A stretch of DNA of 64,000 bases. Source: Rostrohypoxylon terebratum (lineage: Eukaryota > Ascomycota > Sordariomycetes > Xylariales > Hypoxylaceae). Where the stretch lies: assembly GCA_022497145.1 (NCBI GenBank), contig MU385921.1:114456-178455 (forward strand), read 5' to 3'. Both the position numbers and the translations under genes were made by a program. Within the stretch, counting starts at the first letter, position 1. Every line of letters begins with the position of its first letter. The notes under the pieces are model-generated. The model was not told where the DNA came from. It did not search any database and worked only from the letters and a program-made list of their open reading frames with translations. Shown one piece after another: positions 1-10,668 of this stretch.

Positions 1-160
1 TAGATTCTGCTGGTGCCTGTCCCTCATCTGGTTCTGGTTGGGGAGGCGACGCTTCTTTTAGGGTCGTACGAGACTCCGTTTGAGGCGATAGCGAACGGCG
101 GTCGGGGTTTATGGAAGAGAGTATATGTCGCCTCTTTGGCGATCCTGGTTCCGTAGTCAT
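1..160 (-). CDS. 5' part of an unidentified gene, cut by the left window edge
   Basis: An open frame starts with ATG at 160 (minus strand) and stays open to the window edge, giving about 53 residues. The protein starts MTTEPGSPKRR and is rich in Ser, Pro, Arg and Glu, so it looks like a disordered N-terminus with several SP/TP sites. I do not recognise the family. A four-codon upstream ORF (171 to 157) overlaps the start codon as ATGA, which could damp translation. The rest of the gene lies outside the window, so product and even reality of the gene are uncertain. Confidence 0.5.
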   Translation of the reverse strand, partial: MTTEPGSPKRRHILSSINPDRRSLSPQTESRTTLKEASPPQPEPDEGQAPAES

Positions 161-562
161 CGCGGGTACATTTTGCGCAGATTTATCCCTTCTAGGAGAA
201 TCTAGGAAAGTTGATGTTGTAGTTGATGATTAGAAGTTGAAAGCGAGAAGGTTCATGATTTAAGTATTAGTGTTAGTAGCTAGTAGAATGAGTGAATCTG
301 ATAAGAAGATAAGCTTATCAAATCAATTGTGCAAATGAATGAACCACGCCACTTATACTGGATTCAGTAATAAGGATATTCAGCTTTATGCCTTTAAAGA
401 AAGAGCAGTACAAATGGCAAGCAGTGACTTGGATTTCACCTGGTAGAACATGTCAAACTAAGAAGCCGACGGTGATAGCACGCATTTTCCAAGATGAAGA
501 TGGGTTATTGATTATCTCGTAACAATTGGGTATCATGAATGTATATCTCATGTTGAGGCCTC
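161..562. other. Intergenic, promoter side of the truncated gene and 3' side of EFG1
   Basis: About 400 bp, AT-rich, without a credible coding frame. It should hold the 5' UTR and promoter of the truncated left gene and the 3' UTR of EFG1. I see no repeat or RNA gene in it. Confidence 0.5.
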
Positions 563-1442
563 TCAATCTTCCTCAAAGAAGCCACCATCACTGTCGCTCG
601 CATCCGAAGGCTCGGGTTTCTCTCCGCGTTTTGTCTTTCCTTTGCTTTGGCTTCTGATAGATTCAGATGTTGCCAAACTCTCTGCAGTTTTGGGATCCTT
701 CGAATCGTTCTTGGCAGGGAGCTTCCCTCTTGCGTCCCCATTAAGCTTACGTTCTCTGATGATTATGAGTTCTCGAATGCCCCTTGCTGATGCCTCCTCT
801 ATTACTTTCCATAATGGTGGTCGTTCGTTGTGTAGTGCCTGTGCTGCTGAGCTCGTATCTTGCGCTTCGTTGTTCTTCTCTTCTCCTTGCGCTGCCACCG
901 GATAGAGACTGACGTAGGGCTCTCTGTATGGGAAATATCTAGTATAGATACTATCGATCTCTGCTCTGTGTAGGTCCTCGTTCAACTTGGCGATCTCCTT
1001 CTCGTCTGTCGCTGTCTTGAGTTGAGATTTGATTTTCTTCGCAAGTCGATCTGCCTTCTTTCTCTCTGCATATTGTTAGTTCAAGTCACTTTCGTGTTGG
1101 TGACTTCGATAGCGCAAACTCACCAAAGAAACGGACCATATGATATTTCTTGATCATCTTCTTTCTCTTTTTCTCGTCGGCGGCATCTTCAATCTTCTGT
1201 TGATGATGGGCCAGCTCTCTTTCTAAATCATTTTGGATATTTGCAGGCATGTTCTGGCCAGTCTTGAATCGCCTCTCGATCGTTCGCGCCCGTTTCTTAA
1301 CCCAATTGATGTTGTTCGGGTTGGTCTTCGCCTTCTTGTGATTTGATCTCTTGGATGCGTGGAATCCGGAATGATGGTCGCGAGTCTCTCCATTGCCGGA
1401 GGATTCGGTGTGGAATTCAGAGAACTTTCTCTTAGAACCCAT
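563..1442 (-). CDS. EFG1: rRNA-processing protein EFG1
   Basis: Nucleolar protein of the EFG1 family, needed for 18S rRNA maturation in yeast. There are two exons: 1442-1124 and 1065-563, joined across a 58-nt intron (GTGAGT donor, TATGCAG acceptor); the spliced product is 273 residues. The N-terminus is basic (MGSKRKFSEF). The family core follows: a segment with NINWVKKRARTIERR, then a long charged helix with ERELAHHQQKIEDA and KKYHMVRFFGERKKADR, a likely coiled coil. A second conserved patch after the intron contains YTRYFPYREPYVSLYP. The C-terminus is an acidic, Ser-rich tail ending in FFEED. Identification rests on the recognised core; the splice is supported because the frame continues directly into the conserved helix. 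Confidence 0.9.
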
Positions 1443-1791
1443 ATTGAAGACTGTAGCCGCGCCTTCGATAGTTGTTATCAGATTTGTCGAAAATCAGATT
1501 GGTCACGTCGGCGTCGAACGGTTGGAGATTGATCCTGGTAGAAAAACCAGAGTACTGGCAATGGGTATGATCTTTAAACTTTTAGGTGGGTTTTCTTATC
1601 GGTGTCTGGATAAGAAAACTCAATAAATGCATACCTATTTATATCACAATACCAAGGGCCAAGGCTGACTAATTATGGTCTGTTGCTTCACCTGTATTAT
1701 TGCTGAACCTAAATTTTGACTCTGGTGTTTTTCACATATTAATATTACTCCCCTTACAGCAAAATGAGAATGATAATCTTCGCAAAAAGTG
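1443..1791. other. Intergenic between EFG1 start and the MDR gene 3' end
   Basis: About 350 bp holding the EFG1 promoter and the 3' UTR of the next minus-strand gene. Short overlapping frames on both strands show no family features. No repeat seen. Confidence 0.5.
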
Positions 1792-2931
1792 TTACTCTTC
1801 ATTAGGTGTGAAATACACACTCTTCCCTGGACCTCCTTTTGCTGCGGCGGAATTGATTGCCTCTTCCCAGTCATCCAGTTTAAATTTACCTGCCACCTTC
1901 ATACCCGCTCGGGTGCCAATCTTCAATACTCCCCTTTCGAGAATCTTGATCAGATCTTTCGCTTGCTGACTCGTATTCATGAAAGTCCCTTTTATAGTGA
2001 TACTGTTCAGTGAGATATGCCAGTAGGGCAGACCGATATCACCAGGAATTCCCCCCATGAGACTCATACGCCCCCCTGCTCTCAGAGAAAATATGCTCGC
2101 TCTGATATGAGAGCTCGTGCTAGCCGGGCGCGGGGAGATGTCAAAGTACACATCTATAGGCTGAAATTTTGACAATGCGTTTAGATCCTCTTCCACGTCA
2201 CCACTAATCTTGACAGTTTCAACTCTCCCGGGCTCTGCCAATTTCTTCAAGTCGGCGAGAGCTGTCTCATTTCTTCCCATGGCGATGACTCTAGCTCCCA
2301 TAGCCAGGGCGACGTGAACGGCAGCACTACTGAACGATCCGGTAGCTGGCGCAATCAGGACAGTCTCGCCGGGTTTTAGGTCCACGTCTGCAAGGCCCCC
2401 GTATGGTACAACCAGTTGGCTGAGCGACCCAAACTCTTCAAGCTTATATCCCAGCTTTTCAACTAAGACGCCTTCATCGAGAGCGTGCACGCTCTCCAAC
2501 GGAGCGTTCATGAATGTAGCCCAAGAGCCGTTGCGCCATTCCCCCATCAATTTCTTCGTCGCCCCGGTGGGGCCCTCACTGAATGATCTCAGAACCTTGA
2601 TACTAGGGTCTTCTCGAGACCTTACAGTCAACTCAACGAATACCAACTGACCTGGGTTGAGGCTCGTGGCATCTGGTGGCGCCGCAGCAACGCGAGCGAT
2701 ACATGAGCCGCCGGGAACGATAGGTAGAGGATACTTATAGCCTCGAGGATTCCCATTTGTAAAAATTTGGTTGGCGTATTGGACAATGATAGAGTATAGC
2801 GGCTTGACGACGACTGTTCCAGCAGTGGGGATAGGGGTCTTAAGCGACACAAGAGTGGGGGGTGAAGAAGCAGAATGGAATTGTAAGCCAGTGTAAGTTT
2901 CCGGGAGAGAATGCTCTGTAAGGTTTGTCAT
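1792..2931 (-). CDS. Zinc-free MDR family oxidoreductase
   Basis: A 379-residue single-exon member of the medium-chain dehydrogenase/reductase superfamily, probably NADPH-dependent. The GroES-like half contains PGGSCIARV. The Rossmann half has GETVLIAPATGSFSSAAV followed by ALAMGARVIAMGRNE, a nucleotide-binding turn with an Arg after the second strand, which favours NADPH. The catalytic zinc Cys/His ligands of alcohol dehydrogenases are not visible, so it should be a quinone-reductase or enoyl-reductase-like member; the substrate cannot be told. An in-frame ATG lies 33 codons upstream (3030), but it would sit before the TATA-like element at 2993-3001, so I chose the ATG at 2931. It is divergent from SEA4 across an 870-bp spacer. 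Confidence 0.8.
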   Translation of the reverse strand: MTNLTEHSLPETYTGLQFHSASSPPTLVSLKTPIPTAGTVVVKPLYSIIVQYANQIFTNGNPRGYKYPLPIVPGGSCIARVAAAPPDATSLNPGQLVFVELTVRSREDPSIKVLRSFSEGPTGATKKLMGEWRNGSWATFMNAPLESVHALDEGVLVEKLGYKLEEFGSLSQLVVPYGGLADVDLKPGETVLIAPATGSFSSAAVHVALAMGARVIAMGRNETALADLKKLAEPGRVETVKISGDVEEDLNALSKFQPIDVYFDISPRPASTSSHIRASIFSLRAGGRMSLMGGIPGDIGLPYWHISLNSITIKGTFMNTSQQAKDLIKILERGVLKIGTRAGMKVAGKFKLDDWEEAINSAAAKGGPGKSVYFTPNEE

Positions 2932-3804
2932 CTTGGCTGTGAATGAATAGTTTGATGAGGGAATGGCGAGGAGACTAATCTTATGTCGAGTCTTATATAT
3001 AGTACAAAGACTAGGTAGGTTGAAACACATGGTAAACCATATATACTCACACCTCTAGAGACATTCCGTCGCCTATGATATGGATATTATATTTCACCAA
3101 GTTTCATACTAACATAATCTTGAAACTCATAACTTCGAATGATACCTAGACTTAGTAAAGCTACGGGGACGGAGTTGAAGTTGCTTAACTCCATTAGGTC
3201 CACCACATCCACTTGCTTCACGTTCGGCAATAAGAGTATAGGACTGGACGATTATTAAAAAGCATAGAACATAAGAAACTAGTGTAAATGCCGAAATTGG
3301 ATGTAAACCCTTCTTATATTGGAAGACATTGAGGAATAGAAGAAGCACCACCGGTTGAGGGCTGTTAGAAACTGCTCAAAATACGCATAATAGAGTTAAG
3401 ATCTAGATTCTAGGATTCTAGGAATCCTCTACTACGTCAGATCAAGTAAAGCTCAGGCTCTAAACAACGGGACAAGAAAGCTATTACGTAATGAGGTTTG
3501 TCAATTTTGATTGGTCAATGCCAGTTCATCATAGCGGGGTTAATAGCTTCTAATCGATAATCGAATGGCTATCGCGACGGCAACTTACAACAATAGAGCT
3601 TTACGAGGGTAATTTGAAGTCATTAAGGCTCTAATCTCATTCATTCATTCACCATAAACCTCCTTATAGACCTTATAAGCAACGTCAAGGTTATTTAAGT
3701 ATCTCTTATTACTTCCCTTAGTATGGCACCCATCGGCCTTGGTTAATATTCATGAACGCCCAGCTTGGCTCTCCATGAGCCGGTAGAAGGAGGTCTCTTA
3801 GATA
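2932..3804. other. Divergent promoter region, MDR gene / SEA4
   Basis: About 870 bp, AT-rich, between two divergent genes. Apart from the TATA-like element nearest the MDR gene I see no coding frame, repeat or RNA gene. Confidence 0.5.
2993..3001 (-). promoter_or_regulatory. TATA box of the MDR oxidoreductase gene
   Basis: On the minus strand the sequence reads TATATATAAG about 62 nt upstream of the chosen ATG at 2931, a usual spacing for a fungal TATA element. It also argues against use of the upstream ATG at 3030. Confidence 0.5.
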
Positions 3805-6800
3805 ATGTCACAATACGCATCTTCTAAGATGGACCGGCCAGAGCCAGGCCTCATCAAATGGTCCCCCAACCCCAACTACGATACATTTCTCCATGTCAAT
3901 CTACAACATCGAGTGGTACAGCTATACGAGCCTACCGGCCTCGCGAAGCCAGGAAACTTCCAATTTCATAAGACATCCAAGTACGATGAGATCCCTCCGC
4001 TAACTACATATGACTGGTCACCTGCTCATCGTGGGCTTGTCGCCATTGGAACTGCCGGTGGTACTGTGGATCTTATAAACCTCCATAGCGATTCGAGCGC
4101 TCACCTAGAACTCCCTATAAGGATCCAGCGTACTTGTCAGGCGGTAGCTTTCAATACGGGGACGTTATTAGCCGTCGGGCTGGAACGTGTACGAAATGAC
4201 CAGTGTCTTAAAATCTTCGACGTAAATAAACTTACCGCCCTGGATCCCGGAGCTGCTTGGGAGTCGCTTGATGCTCCGATGAATCCTGTGATCAGTCTAG
4301 AAGCCAGCATCTCCATATCAAGCACCAAGTTCTTCGAAGATAGCCCTCAGACGTTAGTTGCCGGTATTAAAAATTCTGGTATCCGTATCTATGACCTTCG
4401 AGGTAGATATTGTCCCAGCTGTCACTTTTATGCGCTTGCTAACTATTCTAAGACCCCCAAGGCGCAGTCATCAATTACCAGACCAAATGCAATAACAATT
4501 TAGCAATTGACTACGCGGACCAGAATTACTTTGCCTCGACTTCGCTAGACAAACCTGGCTTGGTAATTTGGGACAAGCGTGCAACTTCACGATCTTCTTC
4601 TTCTAACTTTTATCTTGACGCTGTCGATACGGACAATTTACCATGGGGAGCAGCTCTCAACATTGAAAGGGCGATTGATGTCAAAGATGCTAATTTACAA
4701 GATAGGGGATCGCTGACACGATCGGTGCGCTTCTGTCGAGACCGGAGTGGTTTGATAGCGGTACTTTCTCGAACTGGCCAGCTCAAAGTTTTGGACATCA
4801 AGAAAGAATTTGTTCCTTCTGTTCCTTATCCCAAAGATAGTCCCGAAGTCCTCGAAGTTAGGAAATCCTATGAACTAGATATGAGTTATATGAGAGATAG
4901 AAAGGATGAGAGAATCGTTTCATTTGACTGGTTGAATCTCGACTCGCCCGCTTTAACACCCCGAGCAATAGTCTTACGAGCTAATGGGAATTTCGATATT
5001 CTCGAGAAACCATCTTTTACGTCAGAACATCTGTTCAAGATGATTCCATGGAAAGCCCCTCACCGTGGATTGGAAGGTCAGCTATATTCTAGGACAATTA
5101 CCAGATAATGAGTGCTAATTAGTTTAAAGGGGGGCATACTTATCATGCTCTAATGCAGTTTGAATCAGCACAGTATTCAGATATGATGGGTTCACTCAAT
5201 ATCGATAGAGCATTCGAAGATATGCCCTTGTTTGGAATCGATAAAGGCTCTGCTCATACCGCAGTACAAGAGGCGTTACTGCCCCCTATGCCTACTAGCG
5301 ACCCCATATACGATTCAGAAGCAAGTGGTACACAAATCACTGAGTTACTTGCGAATGCTACAAAGACGGCAGACAAGCTGCGAGTTTTGAGAAAGTATCA
5401 CAAGGAAACTCTCAAATCCTCCGCCAATGATGATAAGGTAATATTGACGTTTCATTGATGGTGTTATATAATTTGTTTAGCCTGACTAATTTGTATGTAA
5501 AAGCTCAATAAACTACCATCCAACAGAGAGTTGCATGAACGGTTGCTCTTATTGACGTTAGATACAAAAGGGTTCCCCAAAGAAGCACAGGTCATTCTCG
5601 ATCACCTAATGCTTCTTCGTTCGAAAGAGAAATATCTGTTCGACTATGTCGCCAATCGAGAGATAGTGGCGGATGATCCCTGGTTGAGAGAGTTGTGGGG
5701 TTGGATTTCCAGTATGCATATCTATTTCTCGGAGTGTTATGTTCAAATGCTAATTGATGCAGGGGCTGACGAGGCCGCCGCTGAAATGGGGATGGTAATA
5801 CAAGGGATTGACCTCAGTTATTTGGGCGTTTGTAATATTTGGAATGGCGATCTGGGTTTGTGGCGCGAGCGATCTTTATGCAGTGCGAGAACTAATATTC
5901 TCTATAGGACAAAATGGCTCGACGAGGTTGTTAGACGGTACTAGGCCCCCAGATCTTGCCACCTGGGAACGTTGTCTACAAGAAATGAATAGGAAGTCGA
6001 GACAACCGATCTATAATGGTGTCGAGACGAGAAAGATCCCACAGCGATTAGCTGCCCTGAGGGTCTGCGGATGGGGTAGATCGCCTGACGAAAATCTAGG
6101 CGAATACGCGGATATGCTGCCTTCCGCAAGAGATTCGATATGGTATACCATGAGAACCGCACACGCACTTTTCGAAGGCGACTTCGACAAAGCAGTTGAA
6201 ATACTCAGAGAAGCCAGCACGGAGTATCCGAATCTCTTATTCGTCTCTTTAGCTTTACAACTTAAAAGCCAAAAAGATAAAAGTGTCAGTAAACCACGAT
6301 TGAATTTCGACGACACTGTTGCTTCAAATACAGATCCCTATCTGAGAGCGATATCATCTATTATCGCATCAGACAATTGGGAGTATATAGCTGACCAGGA
6401 ATCGCTACCTCTACGCGAACGTACATTTGTGGCGCTCCGATATTTTGATGACGCTAAACTAACTCAATGGCTCAATAAAGAGCTGAAGAAGGCGATAGAG
6501 ACGGGCGATATCGAAGGAATTGTTCTTACGGGCATAACCGACAAACTCGTAGACATTTTTGCAAAATACGTCGAGAAGTTCAACGACGTGCAGACGGCCA
6601 CTCTCGTCCTGTCCATATGCTGGCCGAAGTACATTGCCGACTACCGATGCCGCGCATGGCGCAACGCGTATAGAGCCTATCTCCAGCGCCACAAAGCTTT
6701 CATGCAGCGGACCAAGTTCGAGGTTGAGAGCACGAAGAAAAGCAAGCGAGGAGGCGTCCCCACCATCACCCCGCCATCCAGACAAATCGCTCTTCGCTGC

Positions 6801-7178
6801 ATCTACTGCGACGCCGAGTACGAGCTCTCGAAGATAGGCGGCGCGGCACTCTCGGCGGTCAGCAAGGGGCAGCAGGCGAACCCGCTCACAGCGACGAACA
6901 TCAACGCCGGCGTCAGCTGCCCCAACTGCGGGCGCCATCTTCCCCGCTGTGTTGTGTGTCTGGAAATCGTCGGCGTACCGCGCTCCGATAAACCGGAAGC
7001 CTCTCCTGACCCGCAGATCAGGGTCGCCGCGAGGTTTCCCACGTTCTGTCTCAAGTGCGAGCATGTATTGCACCTAGACCATGCAAGGCAGTGGTTCGCG
7101 AGACATGTTGAGTGTCCGGTGCCCGAGTGTAGGTGCAGGTGCAATTTCAGGGCGAACCCGGAGCTGAATTATCGGTAA
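3805..7178 (+). CDS. SEA4: SEA complex / GATOR2 subunit SEA4 (Mio homologue)
   Basis: Subunit of the vacuole/lysosome-associated SEA (GATOR2) complex that relays amino-acid status to TORC1. Five exons give about 1047 residues: 3805-4402, 4462-5076, 5130-5437, 5504-5855, 5908-7178. All phases agree. The N-terminal third has WD-like repeats (LIKWSPNPNYDTFLHV, YDWSPAHRGLVAIGTAGG, GIRIYDLR, LVIWDKR). A helical solenoid follows (GIDLSYLGVCNIW, LLDGTRPPDLATWERCL). The C-terminus is the Mio-type zinc module, with CIYCDAEYELS, CPNCGRHLPRCVVC, CLKCEHVLHLDHA and CPVPECRCRC. A second Met at residue 9 (3829) may be the true start. Exon 2 could begin at 4468 instead of 4462, because two AGs lie 6 nt apart; that removes two residues. 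The GC content rises sharply in the last exon. Confidence 0.87.
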
Positions 7179-7726
7179 TGAAGAATGATGCTTGCTTGCT
7201 TGCTTGCTAGGGCGTGTTATAAGATGAGTTTAGGGGATGTTTAGCGGGTTATTATAGGTATCGTGGAATCCGGGAATAGCCGTCGATGTTGCTACGAGTT
7301 CACAATATTCTAACTAACTTTAAAAAAGCAGGACGTTTGGTCATTTATGTTGATAGTCTAGTATAGGCAGTTACGCTTATTTTCTCTAGTAGAGTCACTT
7401 GCTACCAACCGCCCCGTATTCTTTACGACTCTATACCCTCTACAGTACCCTAATCACGTTGGGCACCTATACCCTCTTGCGGCAATCCTACTCCTCATAG
7501 GGCTTTTATAAACTGACCAATCGCATCGACACTGCTACACACACTGCGACTAGCTCATTCTTTATCTTATTAACACTACATCCTATCGTTGAACGCCGTT
7601 CCCATTCCGTATCGTTATCCTTTCGTTTCCCGTTATACCGTCAATCTGACATATAGTATACAGCACGCTTAGTTACACAGATAGAAAAATAAGTATAGTA
7701 GACATGAGAAGCAGGAGGCGATGCAA
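7179..7726. other. Convergent 3' region with a CTTG microsatellite
   Basis: About 550 bp between the 3' ends of SEA4 and the next minus-strand gene. It starts with four CTTG units at about 7191-7208. No gene-like frame is seen. Confidence 0.5.
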
Positions 7727-9298
7727 TCACGCAGCCAGCTTCCATAACGGTACATACGCCCGCGCTGCGGGGGTATCGTCGTCCTCGTCTTCTATAGCTC
7801 TATTCGTGCGCTCTATCCACTCGTCCTCTGCTCGCGCAGCGTCTCGTTCTATCTGCGCCATGATCGCTAGTTCGGATAACATGTCGTGAACGAGATTGCG
7901 ACATCCGTCCACCATGCGAAGTAAGCTAGATCGTGACTCTAGCTCGGAGTCGGAGTCGGAGTCGCGGGGAGATTCGATATCGCCTAGGTCTCTCAAGGCG
8001 GCACGCCACCCCTCGAGTTTGCGCTGAAGACTGATGCAATCGCGCTTCCAACTTGCATCTAAATCGCCTAAGAACAGAACCTCGTCGCCTTCGACTAGGA
8101 CGCCAACGTTATCGCTTCGCTGCGCGGTAACGATAGACGCCATGCGCTCTGCCCATGTCTCGAAGCCCGCGACTACCCGCGCATATCGCCCGTCCGGTTC
8201 TCCGAGCTGCCATACCCCGTTCAAGACTTCGTCTAGTATTTGGACCTTTTCTTCTAGTCCTAGCCCGTTTCTGGTGCCAGGATTACCCCATTTAGTGAGC
8301 GCCGCCACGTTCCGCGCCTCGACACCTTGCCTTTCGAGGCCGAGCAGAGCATTGTTCTCTTTGGCTAGCTGCGCGAATCTGTCTCCGAGCTTTTGCCGTG
8401 CGCTCGCATGCCATTCGCTGTCGACAGCAGCGGCATCGCGGTGTAAAAGCGAAAGCTGCAGGAGCTCTGTCTGCAGACGGCTGGTCTCGGCGGATATGGC
8501 AACGTTGGCAGGAAGCTTAGAGGGGGACGGGGGCGCGAGGAAAGTCGAGGTCAACGGTTTGGGGGCGAGAGATTTGGCGGGGCTGTAGTGTTGTTGGTGA
8601 GTGTTGAATGCGGGGCGTTTGGCGAGGCCGGTGGGTTGATGAGACGAAGTCTGAGTGGTGGAAATAGTTGATTGGGTTTGGGATGTTTGGCGTGGCCGGG
8701 TTTGCGACCGTGTCTGTATTTTCGAGCTCGTCGTAATGGTGCTAGCGGTCGGACTCGTTCGGCCGCCGGATGAGGATGATGTGACGGTCCCCTGAGATAC
8801 TTGAGATACTGGGCGGAGAGTCGTGGCTGGGGTTAGGCTCGTAATGTTAGATTTCGATCGTGCGTGTGCTGCTCGAGGAGGTACTGTCGTCGGGGGTGGT
8901 CCGCCAGAAGATCTTGGTCGGCCGGTTGCGGTACGGTTCATGGAAGTAATTGGTGGCCTTTCACGATCGCGAGTAGAAGCGGCTCTTCCGAGGGGTTTCG
9001 TCGTTGCATTTCCGCTATTGTCCGTTCTCGCAGATGAAGTCTTGCTATAAACATTAGATACACTTCTACCTGTCGTCGAGCCAGTCGCTCTAATCCGCGA
9101 AGCAGCGGTAGAGGAGGAAGCTGCCGCGCTAGCCGCAGCTGATCGTGTGGTCATCGTGGGCGCCACCGGTAGTCGACTAGGGGACAATGTCCGGACCTCG
9201 CTACGTGCCGAGGGTCCATCCCTTTGGGCAGGATCGGCTTTGCCAATAGTAGGCTTGCGAATTGACCGTGTACGGCCTAAGCCGGTTGATGATGACAT
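7727..9298 (-). CDS. Conserved fungal protein: disordered basic N-terminus, helical C-terminus (function unknown)
   Basis: A 523-residue intronless protein, start MSSSTGLGRTRSIRKP. Residues 1 to about 265 are Ser/Thr/Arg/Pro-rich, basic and disordered (many TTSS and RSQT runs). The rest is helical: LQTELLQLSLLHRDAA, then WHASARQKLGDRFAQLA, NNALLGLERQGVEARN and a Trp/Leu-rich stretch. An acidic Asp/Ser/Glu run precedes the last helices, and the protein ends VPLWKLAA. A basic disordered N-terminus before helices containing an LLQLSLLHR...W motif recalls microtubule-binding augmin subunits (HAUS8/QWRF type), but this is a guess from layout. An in-frame Met 34 codons upstream (9400) would translate the octamer repeat in the leader and is less likely. 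Confidence 0.7.
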   Translation of the reverse strand: MSSSTGLGRTRSIRKPTIGKADPAQRDGPSARSEVRTLSPSRLPVAPTMTTRSAAASAAASSSTAASRIRATGSTTGRSVSNVYSKTSSARTDNSGNATTKPLGRAASTRDRERPPITSMNRTATGRPRSSGGPPPTTVPPRAAHARSKSNITSLTPATTLRPVSQVSQGTVTSSSSGGRTSPTASTITTSSKIQTRSQTRPRQTSQTQSTISTTQTSSHQPTGLAKRPAFNTHQQHYSPAKSLAPKPLTSTFLAPPSPSKLPANVAISAETSRLQTELLQLSLLHRDAAAVDSEWHASARQKLGDRFAQLAKENNALLGLERQGVEARNVAALTKWGNPGTRNGLGLEEKVQILDEVLNGVWQLGEPDGRYARVVAGFETWAERMASIVTAQRSDNVGVLVEGDEVLFLGDLDASWKRDCISLQRKLEGWRAALRDLGDIESPRDSDSDSELESRSSLLRMVDGCRNLVHDMLSELAIMAQIERDAARAEDEWIERTNRAIEDEDDDTPAARAYVPLWKLAA

Positions 9299-10668
9299 GA
9301 CAAGGGCCTCAAAAGATACAAAGTCCACGGTGTGCAAGTGTGCAAGTGTGCAAGTGTGCAGGTGTGCAATTGTTTTGTTTAAGCGAAGGATAAGATGCAA
9401 TGTTCAGTGTTTGGTGTTTCGGTTACTACATAGGACCATAGGACCATAGGACAGAGGGTCAGAGGGATAAAGTGCTAAGAGTTAGGGGTCTCTTGTTTCT
9501 TATTTGGCTTAATTTGGTCGTAGTATTTGGTTTGATTAGGGTATATTTGGCCCCGTGCACGCGACTTTAATTGAGTTCATAGCTACATACTATGGTCCAT
9601 GGCTCCTATCCTAGCTCCCTCCTTCTTAGTGGTGGAGAGTTACAATGGATACAGCATTAGGTACTAGGTACTAGGTAGAGCTCCAGTGCTATGTACCCCT
9701 ACCTATGATCACTGACCCCACTATAGATGTGCACTATCGATTACCCGTAGGGCTTAAAGGTTTATCCCACAGCGTCCCTGACATAAGAGATCCCCGCTAA
9801 TTAATAGCCAGTCTGCCTGTCAGCTGGTGACAGCTAATAAATTTGGAAAATTTGTGTAGATGGGAAGCTGCATGCGGCGCCATAGCGTTACGCCTTCCAC
9901 TAAATTATAGCTGGAGGTCATTTTTGAACTACAGTCACTACAGTCGACCTTACTCTGTCGACACAACATGGATTAAGTTCAGGATGACCTTTCCTAAGGT
10001 TGGTGTTTAAACATCTCGGTATATTGGTACAATTAGACTTTCGGGTGGAGGTAGGGAACTTGTTATAGATCAGGCAACACAAAGTTCAAATACCGAGGTT
10101 GCCAAACGTTCTACTGGAAACCTTGAACCCGACAATTCGGCGATTCTCCTCCTCCTCCTCCTCCTCCTTCTTCTCTTTCTCTTCACGTTAGACTCCATTC
10201 AAGGACAAGACAAGGTTTTCGATCACTTTCATTCGTTTCTAGCAAAAGGTATCATCATCCGGCCTTGAGCCAGGAATCCATTATGCTCTCTTCATATCCC
10301 CCCGTTCGTACCCCTTTGATTATGTCACCCTATCCCTTAGAAATGTAAGTTCACGGCCTATGAATCCTAATCCTGCCGCATATACATCGATCAACAGTGG
10401 TATCGTCGTACCGACAAACGCCTCAATCCGTATGCAAGCCCCTTTTTAGTCTTTCCTGGCCGTAATCCATCGAGAATCGGGAAAAAATGAGTAGTCGATC
10501 TCAGAACTGCGTGTTTTGAAAAGTTTATGTGCTCGAAAAATGTTGAGTGTCGAAAAGTGTAAAGACCCTAGGTCATTTCGAAGTGAAGAGAGAAATAGTA
10601 CAGAATGTTGTTAGTGTTGACCAAGTGCGGCGTCTCCGTCGAGCATGATAACAAGGAAAGGGCACGGT
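9299..10668. other. Intergenic region with pyrimidine tract and a possible tiny spliced ORF
   Basis: About 1.37 kb. It holds the promoter of the 7727-9298 gene, a cluster of GTACTAGGTA motifs near 9658-9680, and a plus-strand CTC/CTT tract at 10146-10185. After that tract, an ATG at 10283 begins a 37-codon ORF that needs a 53-nt intron (10345-10397, GTAAGT...CAACAG) and ends at 10449. I do not count it as a gene. Confidence 0.4.
9331..9370. repeat. Octamer tandem repeat, five TGTGCAAG-type units
   Basis: Three exact TGTGCAAG units followed by TGTGCAGG and TGTGCAAT, placed 33 to 72 nt upstream of the ATG at 9298. It is probably in the 5' UTR or core promoter of that gene and could vary in copy number. 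Confidence 0.8.

Noticed and set aside
6459..7144. Minus-strand ORFs opposite the SEA4 last exon
   Set aside because: GC-rich shadow of the zinc-module exon, whose Cys/His pattern is on the plus strand.
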